From NCBI RefSeq assembly GCF_900232995.1, contig NZ_OCVX01000003.1, positions 2,292,898 to 2,356,897 of the forward strand: 64,000 bases of DNA. The letters run 5' to 3'. Both the position numbers and the translations under genes were made by a program. This document shows, in pieces, positions 23,922 to 32,778 of this stretch. The DNA is from Mycobacterium simulans. Lineage in GTDB: Bacteria; Actinomycetota; Actinomycetes; Mycobacteriales; Mycobacteriaceae. The notes under the pieces are model-generated. The model did not search any database. It worked only from the letters and a program-made list of their open reading frames with translations, and was not told where the DNA came from. How positions within the stretch are numbered: position 1 is the first letter of the stretch; the number at the start of each line of letters is the position of its first letter.

Positions 23922-25119
23922 ACACCTTGCCGCCTTTCATGACAAAGCTGACGTTTCGGGTAACCGCGATGTCTTCCAAAGGGTTTCCCGGCACCGCGAT
24001 GACATCGGCCAGCTGGCCCTCGGCGAGCCGTCCGCGGTCGGTGGCGTCGATGAGCTCGGCGGCGATTACCGTGGCTGCCCGCAGCACTGCAAGCGGTGGC
24101 AGGCCCCAATCGGCAAGGGTGACAAGCTCGTCGGCGTTCCGGCCGTGCGGTATAGCCGGCGCGTCGGTGCCGACCGCAATCTTCACCCCGGCTTCGTATG
24201 CCGCCAGTAACGATTTCCGCGACCTTGGGAACATCTCGGCGGCCTTGGCCTGCAGTTCGGGCTCAGCGTGCGAGACGTCCATCGCCTCCGCCAGGCGCCG
24301 GGTGGTCACCAGGTAGGTGCCGTGCTCGACCATCATCGCGATCGCCTCATCGTCGACCAGGAAGCCGTGCTCGATGCAGTCGATGCCGGCTGCGACCGCA
24401 TGTTTGACCGCGTCGGCGCCGTGCGTGTGCGCGGCAACTCGCAACCCGCGACGGTGTGCCTCGTCGACGATCGCACGCAGCTCCTCGTCCGAATAATGTT
24501 GGGCGCCAGGCGGACCCGTCAGTGACATGACGCCGCCCGAGCAGCAGACCTTGATCAGCTGGGCGCCGTGCTTGATCTGGTAGCGGACGGCGCGGCGAAT
24601 CTCGTCGACGCCGTTAGCGATGCCTTCCTCGACCGTCAAGTCGAGTACGTGCGGCGCAAAGGCGGCGAACATCGTAGGGTCGAGATGTCCGCCGGTTGGC
24701 GTAATGGCATGTCCGGCAGGAACTATCCGGGGCCCCTCGATCCAGCCCGCATCAATGGCCTTGCCCAGCGCGACATCAAGCAGATAGCCGCCGGTCTTGA
24801 CGAACAGACCGAGGGTGCGCACCGTGGTGAAACCGGCCCGCAGCGTCCGACGAGCATTGCCGACCGCGCGCAACAGCCGCGTGGGCGGGTCGTCCTGAAC
24901 CTGTGACAGGCCGGGCTTCTCACCGCGTCCGCCCATCAGGAGGTTGACTTCCATATCCATCAACCCGGGCAGCAGGATCTGGTCGCCTAGATCGATCAGC
25001 TCGCCCTCGACGTCTCCGCTCACTCCGGCGATTCGGTCGCCTTCGATCCGCACGATTCCGGGCCGGACGATCTTCCCGGCGTCGACATCGAGCAGCCCAG
25101 CCGCCTTGAGCGTCAGCAC
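23905..25119 (-). CDS. Amidohydrolase superfamily protein with altered HxH metal motif
   Basis: 404-aa protein of the imidazolonepropionase/prolidase-like amidohydrolase group: N-terminal beta-sandwich, TIM barrel, and C-terminal return GRLAEGQLADVIAV. Barrel ligands are visible as the Lys strand LIKVCCSGG, the AAHTHG and CIEHG histidines and GTDAP. The first strand, normally PGxxDxHxH, reads PGLMDMEVN, so both metal-binding His residues are replaced (E57, N59). It may bind a single metal or be a non-hydrolytic relative. The GTG start is 4 bp from the upstream gene's stop. Confidence 0.83.
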   Translation of the reverse strand: MLTLKAAGLLDVDAGKIVRPGIVRIEGDRIAGVSGDVEGELIDLGDQILLPGLMDMEVNLLMGGRGEKPGLSQVQDDPPTRLLRAVGNARRTLRAGFTTVRTLGLFVKTGGYLLDVALGKAIDAGWIEGPRIVPAGHAITPTGGHLDPTMFAAFAPHVLDLTVEEGIANGVDEIRRAVRYQIKHGAQLIKVCCSGGVMSLTGPPGAQHYSDEELRAIVDEAHRRGLRVAAHTHGADAVKHAVAAGIDCIEHGFLVDDEAIAMMVEHGTYLVTTRRLAEAMDVSHAEPELQAKAAEMFPRSRKSLLAAYEAGVKIAVGTDAPAIPHGRNADELVTLADWGLPPLAVLRAATVIAAELIDATDRGRLAEGQLADVIAVPGNPLEDIAVTRNVSFVMKGGKVYANQN

Positions 25120-25122
25120 CTC

Positions 25123-25446
25123 TTAGATCACCGGCTCTTTGATCAGCTCCACCCAGGCGGCGCCGCTGTCGGGGACCCGCGGCTGTTTCCAGGCCTCCAC
25201 CGGAAACGACACCATGATCAGCGATTGCATCATGTGCATCAGGGTCTGTGCGTCGTCGGGCAGATCGTCAAGCGGGTACTTTTCGCAGTAGGCGATGACG
25301 TCGTTCATGCGGGGGAATGCCGCGTCATAGAACGCCTGCATCTCGGTCATCGTGGAGGCCAGGCGCTTGGCGTAGCGCTCGGGTTCGGTTGCCAGATCCC
25401 AGTCCAGAAATGGTTCCAGGTCTGAGAATTCAGTGTGCAGCGCCAT
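25123..25446 (-). CDS. Hypothetical protein in Rieske oxygenase operon
   Basis: 107-aa acidic protein (start MALHTEFSDLEPFLDWDL), mostly helical, with a PLDDLPDDAQTLMHMMQ segment and no signal peptide or membrane span. I do not recognise a family. Its ATG lies inside the 3' end of the Rieske oxygenase gene (17-bp overlap) and its stop is 3 bp before the next start. It is thus translationally coupled and may be an accessory or assembly protein of the oxygenase. Confidence 0.8.
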   Translation of the reverse strand: MALHTEFSDLEPFLDWDLATEPERYAKRLASTMTEMQAFYDAAFPRMNDVIAYCEKYPLDDLPDDAQTLMHMMQSLIMVSFPVEAWKQPRVPDSGAAWVELIKEPVI

Positions 25447-26710
25447 TCTTCTGGTACTCCTTGACGTAATCCCCGGTCACCTTGTGTAGATGGCGGAGAA
25501 GTATTTCCTGATCGCACAGCGGAAAATCTCTGACCACCCGGGTGCCAATCATGGTCTGCGTCGCCTCCAGGGTGTTGGCATCCTGTAGCGCATACTCTTT
25601 GAACGTCACCGCGGCCAATTCTTGGGCCAACCGCTCCCGCGCGTTTCTCGGCGGGACGAAATACAGTGTGGTTTCGAAGATGTGCTTGTCGACGGCGGTC
25701 GGCCAGTAGTGATAGGTCAGGTACCAGCCTGGCGCCCAGATCAACAACATAAAGTTCGGGAAGAAGTGCCACGAATCGATGCCCCACTGCTTGGCTTTCG
25801 CCGGGTTGACACCCGGGGGCAGGTTTTCGAGCTTCTCAATGACCTCCGGCCGGTCCCAGGGCCCGAATAGTCCGCTACGCAGGAGACGGTCCATGGGCTT
25901 GACCATGTTCAGATCAACCGGCGGCGATTGGCCGCCCCAGGTGGAGATCATCCCGTGTGGGCTCGCCAGCTCGTAGTACAGCGCCTCAAAGCCGTGCTTC
26001 TGGATCTTGGCGGCTTCTTCTGCGGTGTATTGCTTTTGGTGGAGCACCGGGGCGTGGTAGAACTCGGCGAATGCGTCTATGAACAACTTCCAGTTGCTGC
26101 CCACCTCGGCCTTGTAGGAGTAGACCTCGGTCATTTCGTGGAACGGGTAGCCTTCGATGCCCTTGGCCAATGGTCCCAGGTAATCCACGAGGGGCTTCGC
26201 GTTTTGGTCGAGGTTGACAAAGATGAACCCTTCCCACACCTCGCAGCGGACCCCCACCAATCCGTACTGGCTCTTGTCGACGTTGAAGAACTCATCCTCC
26301 TGTTGGATGAAGGTCAAATCGCCGTCGATGCTGTACCGCCAGGCGTGATACTTACACGTGAACTGCCGGCAGGCGCCTGACGTTTCTTCGTGCGGGTAAT
26401 CGTTCCACACCAGCTTGTTTCCGCGGTGGCGGCAGATGTTGTGAAACGCCTTGATTGACCCGTCCTTCGTTTTGACGATGATGACGGACATGCCCTTACC
26501 GGCCGACGGCAGCTCTTTGGTGAAATAGCTGCCGGTGCGCGGCAGTCGCTCGACACGACCGACGTTGAGCCAAGTCCGCTTGAAGATTGCCTCGCGCTCG
26601 GCTTCGAAGAACGTCGGATCGACCGAGTCGGTGTAATCGACTGGTGCGGTGCCCAATTCGGGGTAATTTTCCGTCCAACTTCCCGCGGCCGGCTTCGTGA
26701 AGTGGGGCAA
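25430..26710 (-). CDS. Rieske non-haem iron oxygenase, alpha subunit
   Basis: 426-aa catalytic subunit of a Rieske-type oxygenase. The 2Fe-2S cluster ligands are C93-x-H95 (CRHRGNK) and C119-x2-H122 (CKYHAW). The mononuclear iron site shows the expected spacing in DAFAEFYHAPVLH, with two His residues and an upstream Asp. It uses electrons from a ferredoxin to hydroxylate an aromatic, terpenoid or steroid-like substrate. No ferredoxin or reductase is in this operon; a Rieske ferredoxin is encoded at 46237-46629. A TTG start with GGAAGG upstream is used. Confidence 0.92.
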   Translation of the reverse strand: MPHFTKPAAGSWTENYPELGTAPVDYTDSVDPTFFEAEREAIFKRTWLNVGRVERLPRTGSYFTKELPSAGKGMSVIIVKTKDGSIKAFHNICRHRGNKLVWNDYPHEETSGACRQFTCKYHAWRYSIDGDLTFIQQEDEFFNVDKSQYGLVGVRCEVWEGFIFVNLDQNAKPLVDYLGPLAKGIEGYPFHEMTEVYSYKAEVGSNWKLFIDAFAEFYHAPVLHQKQYTAEEAAKIQKHGFEALYYELASPHGMISTWGGQSPPVDLNMVKPMDRLLRSGLFGPWDRPEVIEKLENLPPGVNPAKAKQWGIDSWHFFPNFMLLIWAPGWYLTYHYWPTAVDKHIFETTLYFVPPRNARERLAQELAAVTFKEYALQDANTLEATQTMIGTRVVRDFPLCDQEILLRHLHKVTGDYVKEYQKNGAAH

Positions 26711-26727
26711 CGTTCTACCTTCCTGTC

Positions 26728-27267
26728 CTAGTCGGCCTTCTCGACCTCAACGCCAAAGGTGTTGAAGGCCATGGCCAGCAGCGCGTAACAGCCGACCGTG
26801 AAGACGAAATCCATGCGCTGGCGGTCGTCCAAGCGTTCGCCGAGCGCGGCCCAGGTCTCGTCGGATATCTGGGATTCTTGATCGAGTTCGTCGACCCCGG
26901 TAAGCACCGCCCGTTCGAAGTCGCCGGCCGTCCAACCATCGGGGCCCTGGCGAACCGCGGCTATCTCGTCATCGGTCAACCCGGCTCGTTTGGCCAAGGC
27001 GACGTGATGGGTCCACTCGTACGCGGAGTCGCGACGATGCGCGATCCGCAAGATGGTCAACTCTCGAATCCGAGGCGACAACGTGGACGCGAAGAGGAGG
27101 TGGATATTGAACCCGAGAAACGCTTTGGCCAGCGCGGGGTGGTGGACAAAGGTCGACAGCGCGTTACCGGCGTCCCGCGGGTTGCGACGCTCCGCGGACA
27201 GCATGCCGGCCAGCGACCGTTGGACAGCCTCGTCCCATTGGTCAGCGGGCAGCGGCGGCAGGCGCAT
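26728..27267 (-). CDS. Carboxymuconolactone decarboxylase/AhpD-like protein
   Basis: 180-aa helical protein of the CMD/AhpD-like family, with the core RELTILRIAHRRDSAYEWTHH and AGLTDDEIAAV. The active-site Cys pair of AhpD is not present, so it is not a peroxidase partner; a decarboxylase, isomerase or binding role is more likely. ATG 27267 has GGGGAG 6 nt upstream. First gene of a seven-gene operon. A perfect copy of the cluster palindrome starts 23 bp upstream of its start. Confidence 0.86.
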   Translation of the reverse strand: MRLPPLPADQWDEAVQRSLAGMLSAERRNPRDAGNALSTFVHHPALAKAFLGFNIHLLFASTLSPRIRELTILRIAHRRDSAYEWTHHVALAKRAGLTDDEIAAVRQGPDGWTAGDFERAVLTGVDELDQESQISDETWAALGERLDDRQRMDFVFTVGCYALLAMAFNTFGVEVEKAD

Positions 27268-27289
27268 CCGGCACTCCCCTCTCAAAAGA

Positions 27290-27304
27290 GAGAATTAGAT
27301 TCTC
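27290..27304. promoter_or_regulatory. Perfect copy of the cluster palindrome before the Rieske operon
   Basis: GAGAATTAGATTCTC matches GAGAAT-N3-ATTCTC at all 12 arm positions. It lies directly upstream of the first gene of the minus-strand Rieske operon. A weaker relative, GAGAAGATAGTTTTC, is at 27491-27505 in the same divergent gap, nearer the plus-strand amidohydrolase. Confidence 0.6.
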
Positions 27305-27580
27305 ATTTACAACCAATAGACTTGCACGATTCGGTCTCGCGGTCAATGCTGACGCGTCCGGACCCGTTGAGCTGGCCGTCGCGCTGCGGCGCCGGCTGGC
27401 CCAATATCGCTCCCAAGGAGCCGATTTGCCCTAGTCGTTGCACACGCGCCGGTCCGTCGCAAGCTTCCTGAATGTTGATTCTCACTTCAAGAGAAGATAG
27501 TTTTCAATAGTAGGGAGCTTGGCGGATGCGGCGGCTCGTCCGATGACGGTGCCCTAAACGGGCGGGACCGGGCGTACCCA

Positions 27581-27626
27581 GATGGACTCAAATGGACTCA
27601 AATGGACTCAATGGGACTCAATGGGA
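27581..27626 (+). repeat. Short tandem repeat (10-bp unit, about 4.5 copies) in an mRNA leader
   Basis: The unit ATGGACTCAA recurs with one variant (ATGGGACTCA) directly upstream of the amidohydrolase ribosome-binding site (GGGAGAGGAA). Each unit contains an ATG. The array ends about 12 bp before the real ATG at 27639. Copy number could vary by slippage. Confidence 0.75.
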
Positions 27627-27638
27627 GAGGAACCGGCA

Positions 27639-28937
27639 ATGAACAAAGAGGACATGATCCTGATCAGCGTCGACGACCACACCGTCGAGCCGCCAAACAT
27701 GTTCAAGAACCACCTGTCGTCGAAGTACCTGGACGACGCGCCGCGGCTGGTGCACAATCCTGACGGCTCGGACATGTGGAAGTTCCGCGACACGGTGATC
27801 CCGAATGTTGCGCTCAACGCGGTTGCGGGCCGGCCCAAGGAGGAGTACGGCATCGAGCCCACGGGTCTGGATGAGATCCGGCCGGGTTGCTACAACGTCG
27901 ACGAGCGCATCAAGGACATGAACGCCGGGGGCATCCTGGCCTCGATCTGCTTCCCGTCCTTCCCGGGTTTTGCCGGGCGCCTGTTCGCCACCGAGGATCC
28001 CGATTTCTCGGTGGCCCTGGTGCAGGCCTACAACGACTGGCACATCGACGAGTGGTGCGGGGCGTACCCGGCGCGGTTCATCCCGATGGCGATACCGGTG
28101 ATCTGGGACGCCGAGGCGTGCGCCGCCGAGGTGCGGCGGGTCTCGAAGAAGGGTGTGCACGCGCTGACCTTCACCGAGAACCCGGCCGCGATGGGCTACC
28201 CCAGCTTCCACAACGAGTACTGGAACCCGCTGTGGAAGGCGTTGTGCGACACCAACACCGTGATGAACATCCACATCGGGTCCTCGGGGCGGCTCGCGAT
28301 CACCGCGCCGGATGCGCCGATGGACGTCATGATCACGCTGCAGCCGATGAACATCGTGCAGGCCGCCGCCGATCTGCTCTGGTCGCGGCCAATCAAGGAG
28401 TACCCGGGTCTGAAGATCGCGCTGTCGGAGGGTGGGACCGGATGGATTCCCTACTTCCTGGAGCGCGCGGACCGGACGTACGAGATGCACTCGACGTGGA
28501 CGCACCAGAACTTCGGCAACAAGCTGCCGTCCGACGTCTTCCGCGACCACTTCCTGACCTGCTTCATCAGCGACAAGGTCGGCGTTGCGCTGCGCAACAT
28601 GATCGGCATCGACAACATCTGTTGGGAGGCCGATTACCCGCACAGCGACTCCATGTGGCCGGGCGCACCCGAGGAGCTGTGGGACGTTCTGTCGCTCAAC
28701 AACGTGCCCGACGACGAGATCAAGAAGATGACTCACCAGAACGCGATGCGCTGGTATTCGTTCGACCCGTTCACCCACATCACACCGGAGCAGGCGACCG
28801 TCGGCGCGCTGCGCAAGGCCGCCGAGGGACACGACGTGTCCATTCGGGCGCTGAGTCACCACAAGGACGAGCGGGCGGGGTCGTCGTTCGCGGAGTTTGC
28901 GGCTAGCGCGAAAGAGCTCACCGGCAACCAGGACTGA
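27639..28937 (+). CDS. Amidohydrolase family 2 (metal-dependent TIM-barrel hydrolase)
   Basis: 432-aa member of the amidohydrolase-2 family. The DDH metal motif (ISVDDHTVEPP) is at the N-terminus, MNIHIGSSG and KIALSEGGTGW lie in the barrel, and WEADYPHSDSMWPG holds the late Asp-Tyr-Pro-His block. It is predicted to hydrolyse, hydrate or decarboxylate a catabolic intermediate. ATG 27639 has a GGGAGAGGAA site; upstream ATGs belong to the tandem repeat. It diverges from the Rieske operon and is followed by a strong hairpin and an acyl-CoA dehydrogenase. Confidence 0.9.
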   Translation: MNKEDMILISVDDHTVEPPNMFKNHLSSKYLDDAPRLVHNPDGSDMWKFRDTVIPNVALNAVAGRPKEEYGIEPTGLDEIRPGCYNVDERIKDMNAGGILASICFPSFPGFAGRLFATEDPDFSVALVQAYNDWHIDEWCGAYPARFIPMAIPVIWDAEACAAEVRRVSKKGVHALTFTENPAAMGYPSFHNEYWNPLWKALCDTNTVMNIHIGSSGRLAITAPDAPMDVMITLQPMNIVQAAADLLWSRPIKEYPGLKIALSEGGTGWIPYFLERADRTYEMHSTWTHQNFGNKLPSDVFRDHFLTCFISDKVGVALRNMIGIDNICWEADYPHSDSMWPGAPEELWDVLSLNNVPDDEIKKMTHQNAMRWYSFDPFTHITPEQATVGALRKAAEGHDVSIRALSHHKDERAGSSFAEFAASAKELTGNQD

Positions 28938-28951
28938 CGCACCTAATGCCG

Positions 28952-29011
28952 GCGAGCAGACGCAGAATCGCATTGTTGGGGCGCAAATCATGCGATTCTG
29001 CGTCTGCTCGC
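28952..29011. terminator. Long perfect hairpin, REP-like intergenic element
   Basis: Two 21-bp arms (28952-28972 and 28991-29011) are perfect reverse complements around an 18-nt loop; the arm begins GCGAGCAGACGCAGAATCGC. The same core recurs at 57435-57492. It sits between two plus-strand genes and probably ends or attenuates the upstream transcript. There is no T-run after it. Confidence 0.65.
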
Positions 29012-29031
29012 GCTGAAGGGAGGTGCGCGCT

Positions 29032-30198
29032 ATGGAGTTTGAGCTCACCGAAGACCAGGAGCTGATTCGCCGCTCGGTCGCCGAGTTGGCGCGGAAGTTC
29101 GACGACCACTATTGGATGGACAAGGATCAGGCGCACGAGTTTCCGACGGAGTTCTACCGGGCCATAGCCGACGGCGGCTGGCTGGGGATGACGATCCCGA
29201 CCGAGTACGGCGGCCATGGCCTGGGCATCACCGAAGCAACGATCCTGCTCGAGGAGGTCGCCAAATCCGGCGGCGCCATGAATGCCGCCAGCTCGATTCA
29301 CCTGTCCATCTTCGGTATGCAACCCGTGGTGGTGCACGGCTCCGAGGAACTCAAGGCGCGCACGTTGCCCCCCGTCGCCACCGGCGAGGTGCATGTCTGC
29401 TTCGGCGTGACCGAACCCGGTGCCGGGCTTGACACGTCACGCATCACCACATTCGCCAAACGCGACGGCGATCGCTATGTGGTCAACGGCCGCAAGGTGT
29501 GGATCTCCAAAGCGATGGAGTCCAACAAGATCCTGCTGCTAACACGCACAAAGAGCTATGACGAGGTCACCAAAAAGACCGATGGGATGACGCTGTTCCT
29601 CACCGACCTCGACCGCAGCCGGGTCGACATCCGCCCGATTCCCAAGATGGGACGCAACGCCGTCAGCTCCAACGAGCTGTTCATCGACAACTTGGAGATC
29701 CCCGTCGAAGATCGAATTGGAGAAGAAGGCAAGGGTTTTCAGTACATACTCGACGGACTGAACCCGGAGCGGATGCTGATCGCGGCCGAAGCGTTAGGGA
29801 TCGGCAGGGTCGCACTCGACAAAGCGGTCAAGTACGCCAACGAACGCGAGGTCTTCGGCCGGCCGATCGGCATGAATCAAGGCATCCAGTTCCCGCTGGC
29901 CGACGCACTGGCCCGGCTGGACGCTGCCGAGCTGATGCTCCGCAAGGCCACGTGGCTCTATGACAACGGCAAACCCTGTGGGCGCGAAGCGAATACCGCC
30001 AAATACCTCTGCGCCGATGCCGGCTTTGCCGCCGCGGACCGGGCTTTGCAAACCCACGGCGGCATGGGCTACGCGGAGGAATATCACGTCGCCCGCTACT
30101 TCCGCGAGGCCCGGCTGATGAAGATCGCGCCGATCAGTCAGGAGATGATTCTGAATTTCCTTGGTACGCACGCGCTCAAGCTACCCAGAAGTTACTGA
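29032..30198 (+). CDS. Acyl-CoA dehydrogenase
   Basis: 388-aa FAD-dependent acyl-CoA dehydrogenase. It has EFELTEDQELIRRSVAELAR at the N-terminus, CFGVTEPGAGLDTSRI, VVNGRKVWISKA, and the C-terminal HGGMGYAEEYHVARYFREAR with the catalytic-type Glu region. ATG 29032 has GGGAGG upstream. It converges with the PPE gene with a 3-bp gap. It probably catalyses alpha-beta oxidation of the CoA ester arising from the neighbouring genes. Confidence 0.92.
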   Translation: MEFELTEDQELIRRSVAELARKFDDHYWMDKDQAHEFPTEFYRAIADGGWLGMTIPTEYGGHGLGITEATILLEEVAKSGGAMNAASSIHLSIFGMQPVVVHGSEELKARTLPPVATGEVHVCFGVTEPGAGLDTSRITTFAKRDGDRYVVNGRKVWISKAMESNKILLLTRTKSYDEVTKKTDGMTLFLTDLDRSRVDIRPIPKMGRNAVSSNELFIDNLEIPVEDRIGEEGKGFQYILDGLNPERMLIAAEALGIGRVALDKAVKYANEREVFGRPIGMNQGIQFPLADALARLDAAELMLRKATWLYDNGKPCGREANTAKYLCADAGFAAADRALQTHGGMGYAEEYHVARYFREARLMKIAPISQEMILNFLGTHALKLPRSY

Positions 30199-30201
30199 GC
30201 G

Positions 30202-30750
30202 CTATTGCCCGAGCCGTGGCAGAACCTCCATGCCCTGCCGCCAGGACGGCAATTGCGCGGCCACTGCTGACGCCCCCGAGTGATATCCGACCATCGCCGT
30301 CACGTCGGCGGCCCACATCTCCTCGTAGACGCCCTCGGTAGCCGCGATCGCAGGCGCATTCTGTCCAAAGAAGTTCGACAACACCAGCTGCACGAGCACA
30401 TTGCGGTTGGCGGTCACCGCTGCAGGATGAACCGTCGCCGCTCGCGCGGCTTCAAAAGCGCTGGCTACCGTCTTGGCCTGAGTCGAGGCCGTCGCGGCGC
30501 GCGTCGCGGCCGCACTCAACCAGCCCACATACGGAGCCGCGGCTGCCGTCATCGCCGCCGCCGCCGGACCCTGCCACGCCTGACCCGTTAGGCCCGAGGT
30601 CATCGACGCAAAGGATTCCGCTGCCGAACCCAGTTGCGCGGCAACGCCGTCCCAGGCCACCGACGCTTTCAACATCGGCGCCGAACCGACACCGGAAAAC
30701 ATCCGCCCAGAATTGATCTCGGGCGGCAACACCGAAAAGTTCACCCTCAT
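30202..30750 (-). CDS. Short PPE-family protein (PPE domain only)
   Basis: 182-aa protein of essentially one PPE domain. It starts [20 protein letters not shown] with the Pro-Pro-Glu motif, contains the WxG turn ([11 protein letters not shown]), and stops after ~180 residues without the C-terminal extensions of other PPE proteins. PPE proteins are exported by ESX systems, usually as dimers with a PE protein. No PE gene is adjacent; the PE gene at 10368 is 20 kb away. ATG 30750 is used; a GTG two codons later (VNFSVLPPE) is equally likely. Confidence 0.88.
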   Translation of the reverse strand: MRVNFSVLPPEINSGRMFSGVGSAPMLKASVAWDGVAAQLGSAAESFASMTSGLTGQAWQGPAAAAMTAAAAPYVGWLSAAATRAATASTQAKTVASAFEAARAATVHPAAVTANRNVLVQLVLSNFFGQNAPAIAATEGVYEEMWAADVTAMVGYHSGASAVAAQLPSWRQGMEVLPRLGQ

Positions 30751-30919
30751 ATCCCCCCGTCGCTTGTCTAGCTAGGGAGGTACCCGATCCGTTAGTGGAA
30801 GAAACCCGACTGCAGCGTTCCGGTGTTGAAGCCCCCGTGAAGCGCATGCCGCCGTCATCGCAGAACTGGACCCGTCGTTTACTGGTCGTTGGGTATCGAG
30901 ATCGGGATCGGAGCAGACC

Positions 30920-32077
30920 GTGCGTGAAACAGTGATCGTCGAGGCCGTGCGTACCGCGGTGGGAAAGCGCAACGGCGGCTTGTCCGGCATGCACGCCGCC
31001 GACCTGTCCGCCGTCGTCCTCAACGAACTGCTGGAACGCACGGGCGTCAGGCCCGAGGTCATCGACGACGTGATCTGGGGCTGTGTCTCCCAGGTCGGTG
31101 ACCAGTCCAGCAACATCGGCCGCTACGCGGTGCTGGCCGCCGGCTGGCCGGAGAGCATCCCCGGAACCACCGTTAACCGGGCGTGCGGTTCCAGCCAGCA
31201 GGCTCTCGACTTTGCAGTGCAAGCGGTGATGTCGGGTCAGCAAGACGTCGTAGTGGCCGGTGGCGTCGAAGTCATGAGCCGCGTTCCGCTCGGGGCGGCC
31301 AGGGCTACCGGGATGCCCTATGGGCCGAAAGTCCTTGCCCGCTATGGCGATTTCTCGTTCAACCAGGGACTGTCGGCTGAGATGATCGCCAAGAAGTGGG
31401 GGTTCTCCCGCGGCCAGCTCGACGAATACTCCGTCTTGTCCCATGAGCGGGCCGCCGCGGCCCAGGACGGCGGGGCCTTCATCGGTCAGATCGTGCCGGT
31501 TTTTCCGGACGAAGGGGCCGACGGTCCCGTCGTGCTCGCCGACGAGGGGGTGCGGCGCGGGACCAGCGTCGAGAAACTGGCTGCGCTCAAGCCGGCATTC
31601 GTCGACGACGGTGTCATCCACGCGGGCAATTCCTCCCAAATCTCCGACGGCGCTGCCGCGCTGTTGGTGACCACGTCGGCGATGGCGCTGGAGCTGGGGT
31701 TGACGCCGATAGTGCGCTACCGAGCGGGTGCGGTCACCGGGGCCGACCCGGTGCTCATGCTCACCGGTCCGATTCCGGCGACCGAGAAGGTGCTGCGCAA
31801 GTCAGGTGTCTCGCTATCGGAGGTTGGCGTCTTCGAGGTGAACGAAGCGTTCGCGCCGGTGCCGCTGGCATGGCTCGCCGAAACCGGAGCGGATCCGGAT
31901 CGGCTAAATCCGTTGGGTGGAGCCATCGCGCTGGGCCACCCGCTGGGCGCGTCCGGCGCGGTGTTGATGACGCGAATGGTGCATCACATGCGCGACAACG
32001 GGATTCGCTACGGGCTGCAGACCATGTGCGAGGGCGGCGGGACGGCCAACGCCACGCTGGTAGAACTCGTCGCTTAA
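30920..32077 (+). CDS. Acetyl-CoA acetyltransferase (thiolase)
   Basis: 385-aa thiolase. The nucleophilic Cys is C89 (NRACGSSQQ), the catalytic His H340 (GGAIALGHPLGASGA) and the second Cys C370 (TMCEGGGTANA); NEAF is also present. It should cleave 3-oxoacyl-CoA with CoA at the end of a beta-oxidation round. It starts with GTG after a ~170-bp gap from the PPE gene; no strong promoter is seen in that gap. It is followed by a TetR gene with its own promoter/operator. Confidence 0.94.
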   Translation: MRETVIVEAVRTAVGKRNGGLSGMHAADLSAVVLNELLERTGVRPEVIDDVIWGCVSQVGDQSSNIGRYAVLAAGWPESIPGTTVNRACGSSQQALDFAVQAVMSGQQDVVVAGGVEVMSRVPLGAARATGMPYGPKVLARYGDFSFNQGLSAEMIAKKWGFSRGQLDEYSVLSHERAAAAQDGGAFIGQIVPVFPDEGADGPVVLADEGVRRGTSVEKLAALKPAFVDDGVIHAGNSSQISDGAAALLVTTSAMALELGLTPIVRYRAGAVTGADPVLMLTGPIPATEKVLRKSGVSLSEVGVFEVNEAFAPVPLAWLAETGADPDRLNPLGGAIALGHPLGASGAVLMTRMVHHMRDNGIRYGLQTMCEGGGTANATLVELVA

Positions 32078-32097
32078 CGGAGTGCGCACGTCGCCTC

Positions 32098-32140
32098 TTG
32101 TCAGCGTGGGCCCACCAACCTACTGTGTGTTCAGTAGGTT
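32098..32140 (+). promoter_or_regulatory. TetR promoter with 9-bp-arm palindromic operator over the -10 box
   Basis: TTGTCA (32098-32103), 17 bp, TACTGT (32121-32126) form a promoter. The -10 box lies inside the palindrome at 32117-32140: arms AACCTACTG and CAGTAGGTT are perfect reverse complements with a 6-bp spacer. The TetR start codon follows 23 bp later. This is a textbook autorepression layout, and the site differs from the GAGAAT palindrome. Confidence 0.7.
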
Positions 32141-32163
32141 TCCTCGTGAGACGAAGGAGTGCG

Positions 32164-32778
32164 GTGCCAGACGCACGGCCGTACAACACGCTTCTCGCCA
32201 AGGGTGAGGACCGCAAGCAGCGGATCCTTGAGGTCGCGCAGCGGCTGTTGACGCGTAATGGTTGGCGCAATACGACATTGGCCCAGATTGCCGGGGAAGC
32301 CGGGGTCAGCCCGGCGGGACTGTTGCATCACTTCGAATCCAAGGAACAGCTGCTGCACGCGGTGCTGGACGCGCGTGACCTCGATGACGATTCTCATGCC
32401 GACCGGACCGGTGATCTCCTCGTCGAGATCGCACGGGTTGCCGATCGCTTCAACCGGGCACCCGAACTGGTCGGCACGTTCACCGTGCTGCTGGTCGAAA
32501 ATATCCTTCCCGACGCCCCGTTGCACGACCGCATGCTGGACCGGCAGCGGGAAGCGATCGACATCGTCGCCGAACTCATCCGGCGCGGTCAGGCCGACGG
32601 CCGGTATCGCACCGAGATAGACCCGTCCGTCAAGGCAGTGGAGATTCTCGCCTTCGTCCACGGAATGGAAACGATATGGTTGCTCAATCCTTCGATACCC
32701 CTGACCGCGGTGTTCAAGGAATACGCGGAGTCATTGGCACGGGACTTCGCCCCGCCCAGGACGTCCCGGAAGACATGA
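32164..32778 (+). CDS. TetR/AcrR-family transcriptional regulator
   Basis: 204-aa regulator. The DNA-binding domain is KQRILEVAQRLLTRNGW, then TTLAQIAGEAGVSPAGLLHHF and SKEQLLHAV, followed by a helical ligand domain. GTG 32164 has GAAGGAG upstream. A 24-bp palindrome covers its own promoter. Its stop overlaps the next gene's ATG. It probably controls itself, the 167-aa protein and perhaps the P450-ferredoxin pair or the thiolase. Confidence 0.9.
   Translation: MPDARPYNTLLAKGEDRKQRILEVAQRLLTRNGWRNTTLAQIAGEAGVSPAGLLHHFESKEQLLHAVLDARDLDDDSHADRTGDLLVEIARVADRFNRAPELVGTFTVLLVENILPDAPLHDRMLDRQREAIDIVAELIRRGQADGRYRTEIDPSVKAVEILAFVHGMETIWLLNPSIPLTAVFKEYAESLARDFAPPRTSRKT

Noticed and set aside
27618..29048. 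476-aa open frame on the minus strand
   Set aside because: Antisense shadow of the amidohydrolase 27639-28937; Arg/Val/His-rich with no domain pattern.
30452..31639. 395-aa open frame on the minus strand
   Set aside because: Antisense to the thiolase and out of frame with the PPE gene; no recognisable domain.
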